Shown: positions 24,826 to 31,891 of the stretch, piece after piece
How the letters are laid out: each line of letters opens with the position of its first letter
How positions within the stretch are numbered: position 1 is the first letter of the stretch
Assembly (NCBI RefSeq): GCF_049615385.1
Contig: NZ_JBMZFL010000021.1
DNA length: 32,948 nucleotides
Source: Aequoribacter sp049615385
GTDB lineage: Bacteria; Pseudomonadota; Gammaproteobacteria; Pseudomonadales; Halieaceae
Reading direction: 5' to 3' (one strand)
The notes under the pieces: generated by a model
The model's input: only the letters and a program-made list of their open reading frames with translations
Told to the model about the DNA's origin: nothing
The model's database searches: none
Position numbers and translations under genes: made by a program

Positions 24826-25413
24826 ATGACTCGACAAAAAGGCCAACGTAAGCAAGAAATACTGGAAACACTGGCAACCATGCTAGAACAAAGCCCCGGC
24901 GCTCGAATCACGACCGCGGCTTTGGCCGAGCAGGTCGGAGTCTCTGAAGCTGCGCTTTATCGACACTTCCCGAGCAAGACCAAAATGTTCGAGGGTCTCA
25001 TTGAGTTTATTGAAGAGACCCTTTTTACACGTATAGCGATCATCATTAAAGAGCAGCAAAGCGCCCTAGTGCAGTGCGAACGCATCGTTGCCCTGTTGCT
25101 GGGCTTTGCCGAGAAGAACCCCGGCATTACCCGTCTAATGACGGGAGATGTACTGACTGGGGAGACCGAGCGCTTACGCAATCGAGTTGGACAATTGTTT
25201 GATCGTCTCGAGACCCAGCTAAAACAAATATTAAGGGAAGCCGAATTACGGGAAGGCAAGCGCACACAAATCCCAGTGGCTTCGGCCGCCAACCTTATGA
25301 TGGCCGCGGCGGAAGGGCGCCTGATTCAATTTGTGCGCAGCGAGTTCAAACGCGTGCCGACGGCCGGCTGGCAGCAGCAGTGGCAAGTACTCACTCACGG
25401 GTTATTGGACTAA
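24826..25413 (+). CDS. slmA: Nucleoid occlusion factor SlmA (TetR family)
   Basis: A 195-residue TetR-fold protein with the N-terminal helix-turn-helix TTAALAEQVGVSEAALYRHFPSKTKMFEGLI, a near-exact SlmA signature. In E. coli SlmA binds chromosomal sites and blocks FtsZ assembly over the nucleoid. The gene is 11 bases after argB and close to pyrE, as in related genomes. It ends tail-to-tail with the DUF4124 gene. Confidence 0.9.
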   Translation: MTRQKGQRKQEILETLATMLEQSPGARITTAALAEQVGVSEAALYRHFPSKTKMFEGLIEFIEETLFTRIAIIIKEQQSALVQCERIVALLLGFAEKNPGITRLMTGDVLTGETERLRNRVGQLFDRLETQLKQILREAELREGKRTQIPVASAANLMMAAAEGRLIQFVRSEFKRVPTAGWQQQWQVLTHGLLD

Positions 25414-25440
25414 GCGTTCGCGGATTACAGTGCGTCGCGG

Positions 25441-26100
25441 CTACTCTTGTATGGTGAGTGTGCGCCGCATTTCCACCTGATCCTCAAGGTGCTTAAACCG
25501 ATCGATGTCCACTTGATATTCGGCGGTGACCTTGTCCATCTCAATCTCGCGTTCAGCCAGAGCCTTTTGAGTTGAAGCGAGTCTGCGCCTCGCAATCTCG
25601 ATCGCCTCGCTGGTCGCTTCATCCACCTTGCCACCACTGCGCTCAATGTTAGCGGCCTGCGCCTGATAGTTTTCGATTTGCTGCACCGCTGAACGTACAC
25701 TGCTTCTTAATATGCTCACCCGAATCCGAATGGACTGAAGCGCCCGCTCTCGAGCGGCCTCGATATCGGTAACCGAGCTATACCGCATTAACAGGGATTC
25801 ATCTCGCGCTTTTTGCGCAGCCGCGGCTTCGCGCTTTGCCTGCGCCTCTCTTTCCTGAGCGCTTTGCAAAGCGAACTCTTCTTCCGTCATTTGAGGCGGC
25901 ACAACCCGAATAACAACACCGTCTTCGCTCAGGACCTCGTATCCTAACGGCACAGCCTCGGGCGGCAAACGATCATTAATCACTGGGATACCCGAGGCAT
26001 CCTTGTACTTATACAACTCTTTTGCCCCGACAGCATCTTTGGTACCCAGGCAAGCGACAATAAGCACAAGGTACGATAGCGGGAGTCGGCTCTTGGTCAT
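25441..26100 (-). CDS. DUF4124 domain secreted protein with coiled coil
   Basis: A 219-residue protein with a signal peptide ending at about residue 26; a cysteine at residue 17 does not fit a clear lipobox. Residues about 27-55 (ELYKYKDASGIPVINDRLPPEA) match the DUF4124 pattern. The rest is charged and helical, a long coiled coil from about residue 75 to the end. The function is unknown; periplasmic location is inferred. It starts 12 bases after the pyrE stop, so the two share a transcript. Confidence 0.8.
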   Translation of the reverse strand: MTKSRLPLSYLVLIVACLGTKDAVGAKELYKYKDASGIPVINDRLPPEAVPLGYEVLSEDGVVIRVVPPQMTEEEFALQSAQEREAQAKREAAAAQKARDESLLMRYSSVTDIEAARERALQSIRIRVSILRSSVRSAVQQIENYQAQAANIERSGGKVDEATSEAIEIARRRLASTQKALAEREIEMDKVTAEYQVDIDRFKHLEDQVEMRRTLTIQE

Positions 26101-26112
26101 GTGCTTATCCTA

Positions 26113-26763
26113 TTATTCTGTCGCACCGTATTTAGCACGGTAGTGTTGCATAGCAAGCAATACACTGTCATCTGTACCCCGGTCCTGCCCTAGATAATCA
26201 ATCAGGTCAGCAAAGTTCACGATACTTGCTACCGCCAAATTGAACTTAGCCGAAATGGTTTGTACCGCAGAAGCGTCGCCATCAAGTTTTTCGTGCCGAT
26301 CTAACCCGATAACCACACCCACCGCTTGCGCACCCGCAGTATCGATCATTTCTATAACTTCTGACACTGCCGTTCCCGCCGTAATGACATCATCGATGAT
26401 CAAAATTCGTCCCTCAAGCGGCGCACCCACCATAACACCACCTTCGCCATGTGTTTTGGCTTCTTTACGATTGTAGGCAAACGGCACATCTAAACCGTGC
26501 TGATCGGCCAATGCGACTGCGGTTACGGCCGCGAGCGGAATACCTTTATACGCAGGGCCTAGCAGTACATCAAACTCAATCCCAGAAGCCATAATGCAAT
26601 CCGCATAACATCGACCTAACTCTGCCAAGGTTGCACCGCTATTGAACGCACCGGCATTAAAAAAGTAGGGCGAAACGCGCCCCGATTTTAGGGTAAATTC
26701 GCCAAACTTGAGCGCATCGTGCTTTTTAGCAAGCTCGATAAACCGGTTTTGATAGGTTCGCAC
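26113..26763 (-). CDS. pyrE: Orotate phosphoribosyltransferase
   Basis: A 216-residue enzyme converting orotate and PRPP to OMP in pyrimidine synthesis. It has LKFGEFTLKSGRVSPYFFNAG, GPAYKGIPLA, YNRKEAKTHGEGG and the PRPP loop ILIIDDVITAGTA. The start is a GTG with AGGA about nine bases upstream, which gives the normal N-terminus. It is divergent from crc across a 193-base regulatory gap. No attenuator could be identified. Confidence 0.96.
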   Translation of the reverse strand: MRTYQNRFIELAKKHDALKFGEFTLKSGRVSPYFFNAGAFNSGATLAELGRCYADCIMASGIEFDVLLGPAYKGIPLAAVTAVALADQHGLDVPFAYNRKEAKTHGEGGVMVGAPLEGRILIIDDVITAGTAVSEVIEMIDTAGAQAVGVVIGLDRHEKLDGDASAVQTISAKFNLAVASIVNFADLIDYLGQDRGTDDSVLLAMQHYRAKYGATE

Positions 26764-26910
26764 TTCCGCTATTCCTCGACCTATGACTCAACGCACCACT
26801 TTAGCTCTTAAATGCTTTATTTTGATGCAGTTCGCATCACGTTCATGGTTGTTGGCGTCAACTTAATTTAAATAAAACAACGAATGGCACGCTTTAAACA
26901 TACTCATACG

Positions 26911-26948
26911 CCCTAATGTTAGGTATCATACACATTCTAGTATTAGGG
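26911..26948 (+). promoter_or_regulatory. Inverted repeat covering the crc ribosome binding site
   Basis: CCCTAAT (26911-26917) pairs with ATTAGGG (26942-26948), with a 24-base loop. The right arm overlaps the crc Shine-Dalgarno sequence AGGGAG (26945-26950), six bases before the ATG at 26957. CTAATGTTAG (26913-26922) could fold alternatively. A TATCAT at 26924-26929 may be a -10 element, in which case most of the repeat would act as DNA and not RNA. The rest of the pyrE-crc gap shows nothing clear. Confidence 0.35.
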
Positions 26949-26956
26949 AGCTATGA

Positions 26957-27724
26957 ATGCGGGTTATCAGTTTTAGCGCCGACGGATTGGTCGAGGCCGA
27001 AAAACAAGGGTTTTACGAGTGGGTTCGCGACCAAGACGCGGATTTCATCTGTATCCAAGATATCCGCTGCTCCGAATACGACTTACGGAAAGATTCCTTC
27101 TTTCCGCGCGAATACAATGCCTACTTCTACGACAATCTTAACGACTCCAAAAAAGACGGCGTTGCGATTTACTGCAAAGAACTACCAAAAGCGATCATGA
27201 CTGGATTGGGCTTCACTGACTTTGACATGGACGGCCACTATATCCAAGCCGACTTTGGCAACGTAAGTATAGGCTCCTTGATTGCGCCCTATGCAGCGCC
27301 CAACGACGCGGCCGCCCAAGCCCGCAAAAACGAGTTCTATCAGCTACTTGTTGCTCACTTAGAAAAGGTCAGCCACAAACGGCGCGAGTTTATTATCTGC
27401 GGCAACTGGCGCATCGCACACAAAGCCAAAGATGTTGAATACACCGAGCGTCGCAGCAAGCTACCCGGTTTCTTAGCCGAAGAGCGCCAAAGCCTCGACG
27501 AAATCATGGAGCTGGGCTACATTGACGCCTTTAGAGAAGTGAACTCCGACAGCGATGAATATAGTTTTTGGCCCGGAGGCCAAGTGGGCGTTGACGGCAT
27601 GCGTACGGACTTCCAGCTGGTGTCCAAAGGGCTAAAGTACAACATCGACTACGGTGTCATTTACAAGGCGAAGAGCTTTTCAACGCACGCCCCCGTGATC
27701 ATGGATTACGACCTAGAGGTCTAA
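26957..27724 (+). CDS. crc: Catabolite repression control protein Crc (inactive exonuclease III fold)
   Basis: A 255-residue protein of the ExoIII/EEP fold. Catalytic positions are changed relative to ExoIII: QETK is QDIR, GDxN is GNWR, and SDH is STH, so nuclease activity is not expected. In Pseudomonas Crc acts with Hfq at A-rich motifs to block translation of catabolic mRNAs. The closing THAPVIMDYDLEV and the FLAEERQSLDEI segment are Crc-like, and the pyrE-crc-rph order is the Pseudomonas one. The start has AGGGAG six bases before; an ATG four bases earlier is out of frame. Confidence 0.9.
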   Translation: MRVISFSADGLVEAEKQGFYEWVRDQDADFICIQDIRCSEYDLRKDSFFPREYNAYFYDNLNDSKKDGVAIYCKELPKAIMTGLGFTDFDMDGHYIQADFGNVSIGSLIAPYAAPNDAAAQARKNEFYQLLVAHLEKVSHKRREFIICGNWRIAHKAKDVEYTERRSKLPGFLAEERQSLDEIMELGYIDAFREVNSDSDEYSFWPGGQVGVDGMRTDFQLVSKGLKYNIDYGVIYKAKSFSTHAPVIMDYDLEV

Positions 27725-27736
27725 GGCCTCTAGGTC
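27710..27736. terminator. Hairpin between convergent crc and rph
   Basis: GACCTAGAGG (27710-27719) and CCTCTAGGTC (27727-27736) form a perfect 10-bp stem with a 7-base loop that contains most of the crc stop region. It lies between the converging gene ends and could serve both, but neither strand has a following T-run. Confidence 0.6.
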
Positions 27737-27746
27737 CAACCCCTCA

Positions 27747-28469
27747 CTAGCCCTTGGCCAAGGCCTTACGCTGCGCTTCAAACAAGTCGCGAATACCCGC
27801 TTCGGCTAAATCCAGCATTTGATTCAAGGTAGCTCGATCGAAGGTTGCGCCCTCAGCCGTGCCTTGCACCTCGATGAGCCCACCGTCCTCACCCATGACC
27901 ACATTCATATCGGTATCCGCTGAGGAATCTTCTGGATAGTCTAAATCAAGCACAGGGACGCCCTGGTATACACCGACTGAAACCGAAGCCACGAGCTGGT
28001 TTAAAGGATCCGTTTTTAACGACTTATCGCGTTGCAGGCCGTTTAAGGCATCAACGAGTGCCACGCAAGCGCCAGTGATCGACGCCGTACGCGTGCCGCC
28101 ATCGGCTTGTATCACATCGCAATCGACGGTGATGGTGTATTCACCTAGACGCTTAAGATCCACAACCGCACGCAAAGAGCGTCCAATCAAACGCTGAATC
28201 TCTAGAGTGCGGCCACCCTGTTTACCGCGCGCTGCTTCGCGATCCATTCTCGACCCCGTCGACCGGGGTAGCATGCCATATTCTGCGGTAATCCAACCTT
28301 GACCCGAGCCGCGCAGAAACCGAGGGACACCTTCGGAGACCGAGGCATTGCAAAGGACTTTTGTGCGGCCGAACTCGACAAGTACCGAGCCCTCGGCGTG
28401 GCAGGTGTAATTGCGTGAAATAGTGATTTCACGAAGCTCGTGTGGCTGGCGCCCGCTGGGTCGCTGCAT
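27747..28469 (-). CDS. rph: Ribonuclease PH
   Basis: A 240-residue phosphorolytic 3'-5' exoribonuclease that trims tRNA 3' ends. It has the N-terminal MQRPSGRQPHELREI, VLCNASVSEGVPRFLRGSGQGWITAEYGMLPRST in segments, RGKQGGRTLEIQRLIGRSLRAVVD and DCDVIQADGGTRTASITGA. The length is normal and no truncation of the kind known in E. coli K-12 is seen. It is divergent from yicC. Confidence 0.96.
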   Translation of the reverse strand: MQRPSGRQPHELREITISRNYTCHAEGSVLVEFGRTKVLCNASVSEGVPRFLRGSGQGWITAEYGMLPRSTGSRMDREAARGKQGGRTLEIQRLIGRSLRAVVDLKRLGEYTITVDCDVIQADGGTRTASITGACVALVDALNGLQRDKSLKTDPLNQLVASVSVGVYQGVPVLDLDYPEDSSADTDMNVVMGEDGGLIEVQGTAEGATFDRATLNQMLDLAEAGIRDLFEAQRKALAKG

Positions 28470-28491
28470 AAGGTAACTCCCAAAGGGCTCT

Positions 28492-28500
28492 AGTATAGCA
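28492..28500 (-). promoter_or_regulatory. Extended -10 promoter for rph
   Basis: The minus strand reads TGCTATACT (28500-28492), an extended -10 (TG-N-TATACT), with no good -35 box. It lies about 25 bases upstream of the rph start. Confidence 0.45.
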
Positions 28501-28545
28501 AAGCCTGAGCCCGCAACCGAGCGAATCGCACATCCGTATAGGTGG

Positions 28546-28554
28546 TGCTACAAT
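28546..28554 (+). promoter_or_regulatory. Extended -10 promoter for yicC
   Basis: TGCTACAAT is an extended -10 element with a weak -35 region, about 20 bases before the yicC ATG. AAGGAG follows at 28564-28569. Confidence 0.45.
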
Positions 28555-28574
28555 CGCGAGCAAAAGGAGACGCT

Positions 28575-29444
28575 ATGATTCACAGCATGACAGGCTTTGG
28601 CCGAGCCGAAGCAGACCAACAGGGTAGCAGCATTCAAGTTGAGATTCGCAGCGTCAATCAACGCCACCTCGATCTTTATTTACGGCTTCCAGAGTCACTG
28701 AACAGCCTAGAGGCAAAAATCCGCGAGCAGGTAAAGCAAACGCTTGCGCGCGGCAAAGTCGATATCGGTATTCGCTTTGGCACCGCCACCAATAGCGAGT
28801 CATCTCTGACCATCAACCAAAGCAAGCTCGAGAGCGTGTTAGCGCTTTTGCAAGCGGTTGCTCAACAGGCTGGCGATACAGTGGCGAAAGCCAATGCGCT
28901 TGAAGTTCTGCAGTGGGACGGCGTATTAGTAAAGCAAAGTATCGGTATTGAACAAATCGAATCTACCGTGTTGGGCTGTTTGGCAGAGGCCTTGATGCAA
29001 CTCATCGAGTCACGACAGCGCGAGGGCGAGAGTCTAGCCACAACACTGCAAGAACGGGTAAACGATATTCGCGCACAGATCGAGCGTATTAACAGCACAT
29101 ACCCCGCGGCGCGAGAAAGCTACCATACTCGGCTTAGGCAAAAACTTGAAGACAGCGCAATATCTGTCGATGAACAGCGCCTAGCGCAAGAGCTGGTAAT
29201 ATTCGCCCAGAAATCCGACCTTGAAGAAGAGCTCGACCGCCTTGGCGTTCACCTTGACGAAATGCTACGAATTCTGAGCCAAGGTGGCCCCTGCGGGCGC
29301 AAGCTCGACTTTCTGATGCAGGAGCTCAACCGGGAGGCCAACACCATCGCATCGAAGTCGATTCACACGGATATCACCCAGGCCGCCGTCGAGATTAAGG
29401 TGCTGATCGAGCAGATGCGCGAGCAGATCCAAAACATCGAATAG
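28575..29444 (+). CDS. yicC: YicC family protein (endoribonuclease family)
   Basis: A 289-residue protein with the N-terminal MIHSMTGFGRAE, EIRSVNQRHLDLYLRLPE and the C-terminal GRKLDFLMQELNREANTIASKS, all YicC signatures. E. coli YicC has been described as an endoribonuclease acting on small RNA. The ATG at 28575 is chosen for its AAGGAG site; the frame extends to 28542 through the promoter. In relatives gmk comes next; here an integrated element begins directly after. Confidence 0.93.
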   Translation: MIHSMTGFGRAEADQQGSSIQVEIRSVNQRHLDLYLRLPESLNSLEAKIREQVKQTLARGKVDIGIRFGTATNSESSLTINQSKLESVLALLQAVAQQAGDTVAKANALEVLQWDGVLVKQSIGIEQIESTVLGCLAEALMQLIESRQREGESLATTLQERVNDIRAQIERINSTYPAARESYHTRLRQKLEDSAISVDEQRLAQELVIFAQKSDLEEELDRLGVHLDEMLRILSQGGPCGRKLDFLMQELNREANTIASKSIHTDITQAAVEIKVLIEQMREQIQNIE

Positions 29445-29450
29445 GTTCCT

Positions 29451-29466
29451 GGGTAGAAAATTACCC
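29451..29466. other. Small hairpin after yicC
   Basis: GGGTA (29451-29455) and TACCC (29462-29466) make a 5-bp stem with a 6-base loop, seven bases after the yicC stop. The right arm belongs to the first of two CCCGTCCAA copies (29464-29472 and 29527-29535), which flank the main terminator. Confidence 0.35.
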
Positions 29467-29484
29467 GTCCAAGAATGTCTTAGA

Positions 29485-29526
29485 AGCCCTGTTATTTGCT
29501 TGTAAATACAGGGCTTTTTTATTTTT
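29485..29526 (+). terminator. Intrinsic terminator after yicC
   Basis: AGCCCTG (29485-29491) and CAGGGCT (29509-29515), with TATTT/AAATA extending the stem, are followed by TTTTTATTTTT. It is a strong intrinsic terminator closing the yicC transcript at the island border. Confidence 0.9.
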
Positions 29527-29574
29527 CCCGTCCAAATCGGTTTGCAGATGTCCGTTACCAACTACCTGTTTAGT

Positions 29575-29727
29575 GGTGGGCAGAATGGTGGGCAGTCCCC
29601 TCATTTTTGCTCAATAAGCATTTTGCGGTGAGCAAATTGGTGGGCAGTAAGTTACCCAATTTTCGCATTTAACTCGCCACCACAACAGGTTAGCTGCTGA
29701 TTCAATAAGCAAATCGGTGGTGGGCAG
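29575..29727 (+). repeat. Four GGTGGGCAG direct repeats upstream of the integrase
   Basis: Exact copies are at 29575-29583, 29587-29595, 29639-29647 and 29719-29727; GTGGGCAG recurs at 31387-31394, past the integrase and membrane genes. Some copies share longer context: CAAATTGG or CAAATCGG just before, and TCAATAAGCA at 29611-29620 and 29702-29711. Irregularly spaced short repeats next to an integrase gene fit arm-type integrase binding sites in an attachment region. Confidence 0.65.
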
Positions 29728-29770
29728 CCATTATTGCCCCCTCCATTATTTCAGCAACTATGGAGTAAAC

Positions 29771-31021
29771 ATGGGAAAACTCACAGCAAAACAGGTTATT
29801 GCATACAGCAAAGCCGACCCCAAAAAATATTCAGATGGTGAAGGGCTATACTTTTGCGTCCGCAAACAAGGCTCGCCTTACTGGATGATCCGCTACACCA
29901 CAGCCAAAGGAAGACGAGAAGCAACCTTGGGGCAATTTCCTTTAATGTCGTTGGCAGACGCCAGAATTGCCGCCGCATACTTTCGAAAGGAAGTACGTGA
30001 CGGCATAGATCCTCTTCTGGAAAAACAGAAAATCGAGTTACCTGACATTGAAACCGTGGATCAACTGTTCCATGACTGGTATCGAACCGATCTGAGCCGA
30101 CGACTTAAGCATCCCAAGATTCCGTATCGGGTTTACACCAAAGACATAAGCCCTGTCATTGGCATTAAGTGTATTGCTGAGGTGACCGCACGAGACGTGC
30201 GCGAAGTATTAGAGCGCATTCGAGAAAGTAACCGCCCTACCATTGCTAACGATACCTTGATGTACATGAAGCAGCTGTTTCGGCATGCGATAAAGCTCGA
30301 CTTAACGCTGAACAACCCAGCCGCAGCATTTACCGTAGACGATGCCGGTGGCGTAGAGTCCAGTAAAGACAGGATGCTTAGCAAAGAGGAAATTCACTAC
30401 GCCTTTAGCGTGTTTCATACCCATATCAATAGCTTTGGCCGCGACAACTACCTCGCTTGCTGCCTGTTCTTGGTATTGGGCGTGCGCAAAAGCGAACTGT
30501 GCGAAGCCATGTGGCGTGAAATGGATTTAACCACAGGCGTGTGGGATCTTCCCAAAGAACGCAGTAAAACTGGCGTGCCGATCAGTATCCCCTTACCGCG
30601 CCAAGCCATTACTTGGTTTAACGAGTTGCAAATCCGCGCTTGTGGCTCGCCTTATGTTTTCCCAGCCAGACGAGCAAGCCATCGTCCACATATGGGGCCA
30701 GATACACTCAACCGCGCTATATCTAAACTCTTTGGTCGCGAGCCTGGGCGCAAAAAGCAGCCTCCTAATAAAATGGGCAAACTTGAACACTTCACCGTAC
30801 ACGATTTGCGCCGCACCTTTCGCAGCCTTGCCGCCTCTTTGGGCATTGCCGGCAACGTAGCCGAACGCTGTCTTAACCATAAGCTAAAAGGCGTTGAGGG
30901 TATCTACGACCGCCACGATTACTTTGAAGAGCGCCGAATTGCCCATCAAACCGTGGCTGATGTGATTGAACCACTGGTGAACTTTGAGCCCGCTTCACAA
31001 CACCACAAAGGAGAGCGCTAA
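29771..31021 (+). CDS. P4-type tyrosine integrase
   Basis: A 416-residue site-specific recombinase. The N-terminal DUF4102 arm-binding domain (residues about 3-90) has KYSDGEGLYFCVRKQG and a GRREATLGQFP segment. A core-binding region follows, then the catalytic domain with Arg239 (LGVRKSEL), His344-x2-Arg347 (HDLRR), His370 and the nucleophile Tyr379. All catalytic residues are present, so the enzyme should be active. The ATG at 29771 with TGGAG upstream is preferred over an ATG-like start at 29717 within the repeat region. No excisionase gene is seen in the window. Confidence 0.95.
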   Translation: MGKLTAKQVIAYSKADPKKYSDGEGLYFCVRKQGSPYWMIRYTTAKGRREATLGQFPLMSLADARIAAAYFRKEVRDGIDPLLEKQKIELPDIETVDQLFHDWYRTDLSRRLKHPKIPYRVYTKDISPVIGIKCIAEVTARDVREVLERIRESNRPTIANDTLMYMKQLFRHAIKLDLTLNNPAAAFTVDDAGGVESSKDRMLSKEEIHYAFSVFHTHINSFGRDNYLACCLFLVLGVRKSELCEAMWREMDLTTGVWDLPKERSKTGVPISIPLPRQAITWFNELQIRACGSPYVFPARRASHRPHMGPDTLNRAISKLFGREPGRKKQPPNKMGKLEHFTVHDLRRTFRSLAASLGIAGNVAERCLNHKLKGVEGIYDRHDYFEERRIAHQTVADVIEPLVNFEPASQHHKGER

Positions 31022-31022
31022 C

Positions 31023-31361
31023 ATGCAATTTATGATGCGACTTGCCCCCATTACCTTTCCAATCACCATGCTGGCAGGCCTTGGTTGGTGTATTGGCATT
31101 GCCTTACTCGAACAACCTCATGGTATAGGCTACGCAATTACTCGGCATTGCCTGATGGTATTCGTGGTACTCGCTCCTTGGCTGATGCTAAAGCTCATGT
31201 TCTACGTGATTGTCAGTTTAGGACGCAAACTGGGGGTCATCCCGCCCGCACGTCCAACGCACAGCTTGGGGTATGAAGAATCACTCTATTGGTTCAGAGT
31301 ATTGGCCTTTTTCGATGGCAAACGCAGCCGCATGCCGAAAAGGCCCATCAGGCGAAACTAG
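31023..31361 (+). CDS. Small two-helix membrane protein, unknown
   Basis: A 112-residue protein starting two bases after the integrase stop, with GGAGAG upstream inside the integrase end. Two hydrophobic segments, about residues 8-30 and 42-67, are followed by a basic tail (GKRSRMPKRPIRRN) that should be cytoplasmic. I do not recognise the family. Tight linkage to the integrase suggests co-transcription and an island-specific role, but nothing identifies it. Confidence 0.65.
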   Translation: MQFMMRLAPITFPITMLAGLGWCIGIALLEQPHGIGYAITRHCLMVFVVLAPWLMLKLMFYVIVSLGRKLGVIPPARPTHSLGYEESLYWFRVLAFFDGKRSRMPKRPIRRN

Positions 31362-31457
31362 CAAGCCCCCCATTTGCTCACTTACTGTGGGCAGGTGGGA
31401 CAATGGGGCAACACTTGATACAGCAAGCTTTAGAAAGTGAATAAGAGGAAATTAAAC

Positions 31458-31476
31458 TGCCCCAAGGAATGGGGCA
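31458..31476. repeat. Inverted repeat TGCCCC/GGGGCA
   Basis: A 6-bp perfect stem (31458-31463 with 31471-31476) around a 7-base loop, in the 196-base gap before higB. AATGGGGCAA, which includes the right arm, also occurs at 31402-31411. Confidence 0.45.
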
Positions 31477-31482
31477 ATTGGG

Positions 31483-31509
31483 GATGCGGTAAAAACTCCT
31501 AACCGCATC
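31483..31509. repeat. Inverted repeat GATGCGGT/ACCGCATC
   Basis: An 8-bp perfect stem (31483-31490 with 31502-31509) with an 11-base loop. No T-run follows in either direction, so it is not an ordinary terminator. It may end the integrase transcript or act as an operator. Confidence 0.5.
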
Positions 31510-31522
31510 AAAAATACCAAAC

Positions 31523-31551
31523 TTGCAAAAGTCCCAATATGGGACTACCAT
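31523..31551 (+). promoter_or_regulatory. Candidate higBA promoter
   Basis: TTGCAA (31523-31528) and TACCAT (31546-31551) with 17-base spacing. The predicted transcription start falls at about 31558, the first base of the higB ATG, so the message may be leaderless. No Shine-Dalgarno sequence is seen before higB. Confidence 0.4.
31530..31546. promoter_or_regulatory. Palindromic operator upstream of higBA
   Basis: AGTCCCA-ATA-TGGGACT is a perfect 7-bp palindrome with a 3-base centre, filling the spacer of the candidate promoter 12 bases before higB. Toxin-antitoxin operons of this class are repressed by their antitoxin at such sites, so HigA is the likely binder. Confidence 0.6.
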
Positions 31552-31557
31552 CTGTTT

Positions 31558-31860
31558 ATGAGAATTATCGCACTATCAACCTTAAAAACATTTTGGGAAG
31601 ACAGCCCAGAATACATTGACGCTAAAGAGCCAACTTTAGCGTGGTATAGGCATGCATTAAACGCTGATTGGGGATCACCGTCGGATGTGAAACAGGACTT
31701 TAGAAATGCCAGCATCCTCAAAGATGGGCGTGTCGTGTTTAACATTGCCGGTAATAAATACCGGTTAGTTGTTTGGATCAATTATGCCTACAAGGTGGTT
31801 TACATACGGTTTATCGGCAGCCATGCACAATACGATAAAATTGATGTGCAAACAATTTGA
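31558..31860 (+). CDS. higB: HigB-family mRNA interferase toxin
   Basis: A 100-residue RelE-fold toxin of the HigB family. Signatures are the N-terminal LSTLKTFWEDSPEY, WGSPSDVKQDF and the C-terminal VFNIAGNKYRLVVWINYAYKVVYIRFIGSHAQYDKID. HigB cleaves mRNA at the ribosome when not bound by HigA. The toxin gene comes first, the order typical of higBA. It lies upstream of a conflict-system primase, so the pair may guard the island against loss or serve defence. Confidence 0.92.
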   Translation: MRIIALSTLKTFWEDSPEYIDAKEPTLAWYRHALNADWGSPSDVKQDFRNASILKDGRVVFNIAGNKYRLVVWINYAYKVVYIRFIGSHAQYDKIDVQTI

Positions 31861-31891
31861 AGCCAAAAGGTAGTAACAAGAGGTATATATA

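Noticed and set aside
29575..29727. GGTGGGCAG repeats considered as a CRISPR array
   Set aside because: The units are only 9 bases, spacing is irregular (12, 52 and 80 bases start to start) and no cas genes are present.
29445..29770. Possible tRNA gene as integration target
   Set aside because: No cloverleaf or T-loop consensus could be recognised on either strand; the hairpins here are a terminator and a small stem.
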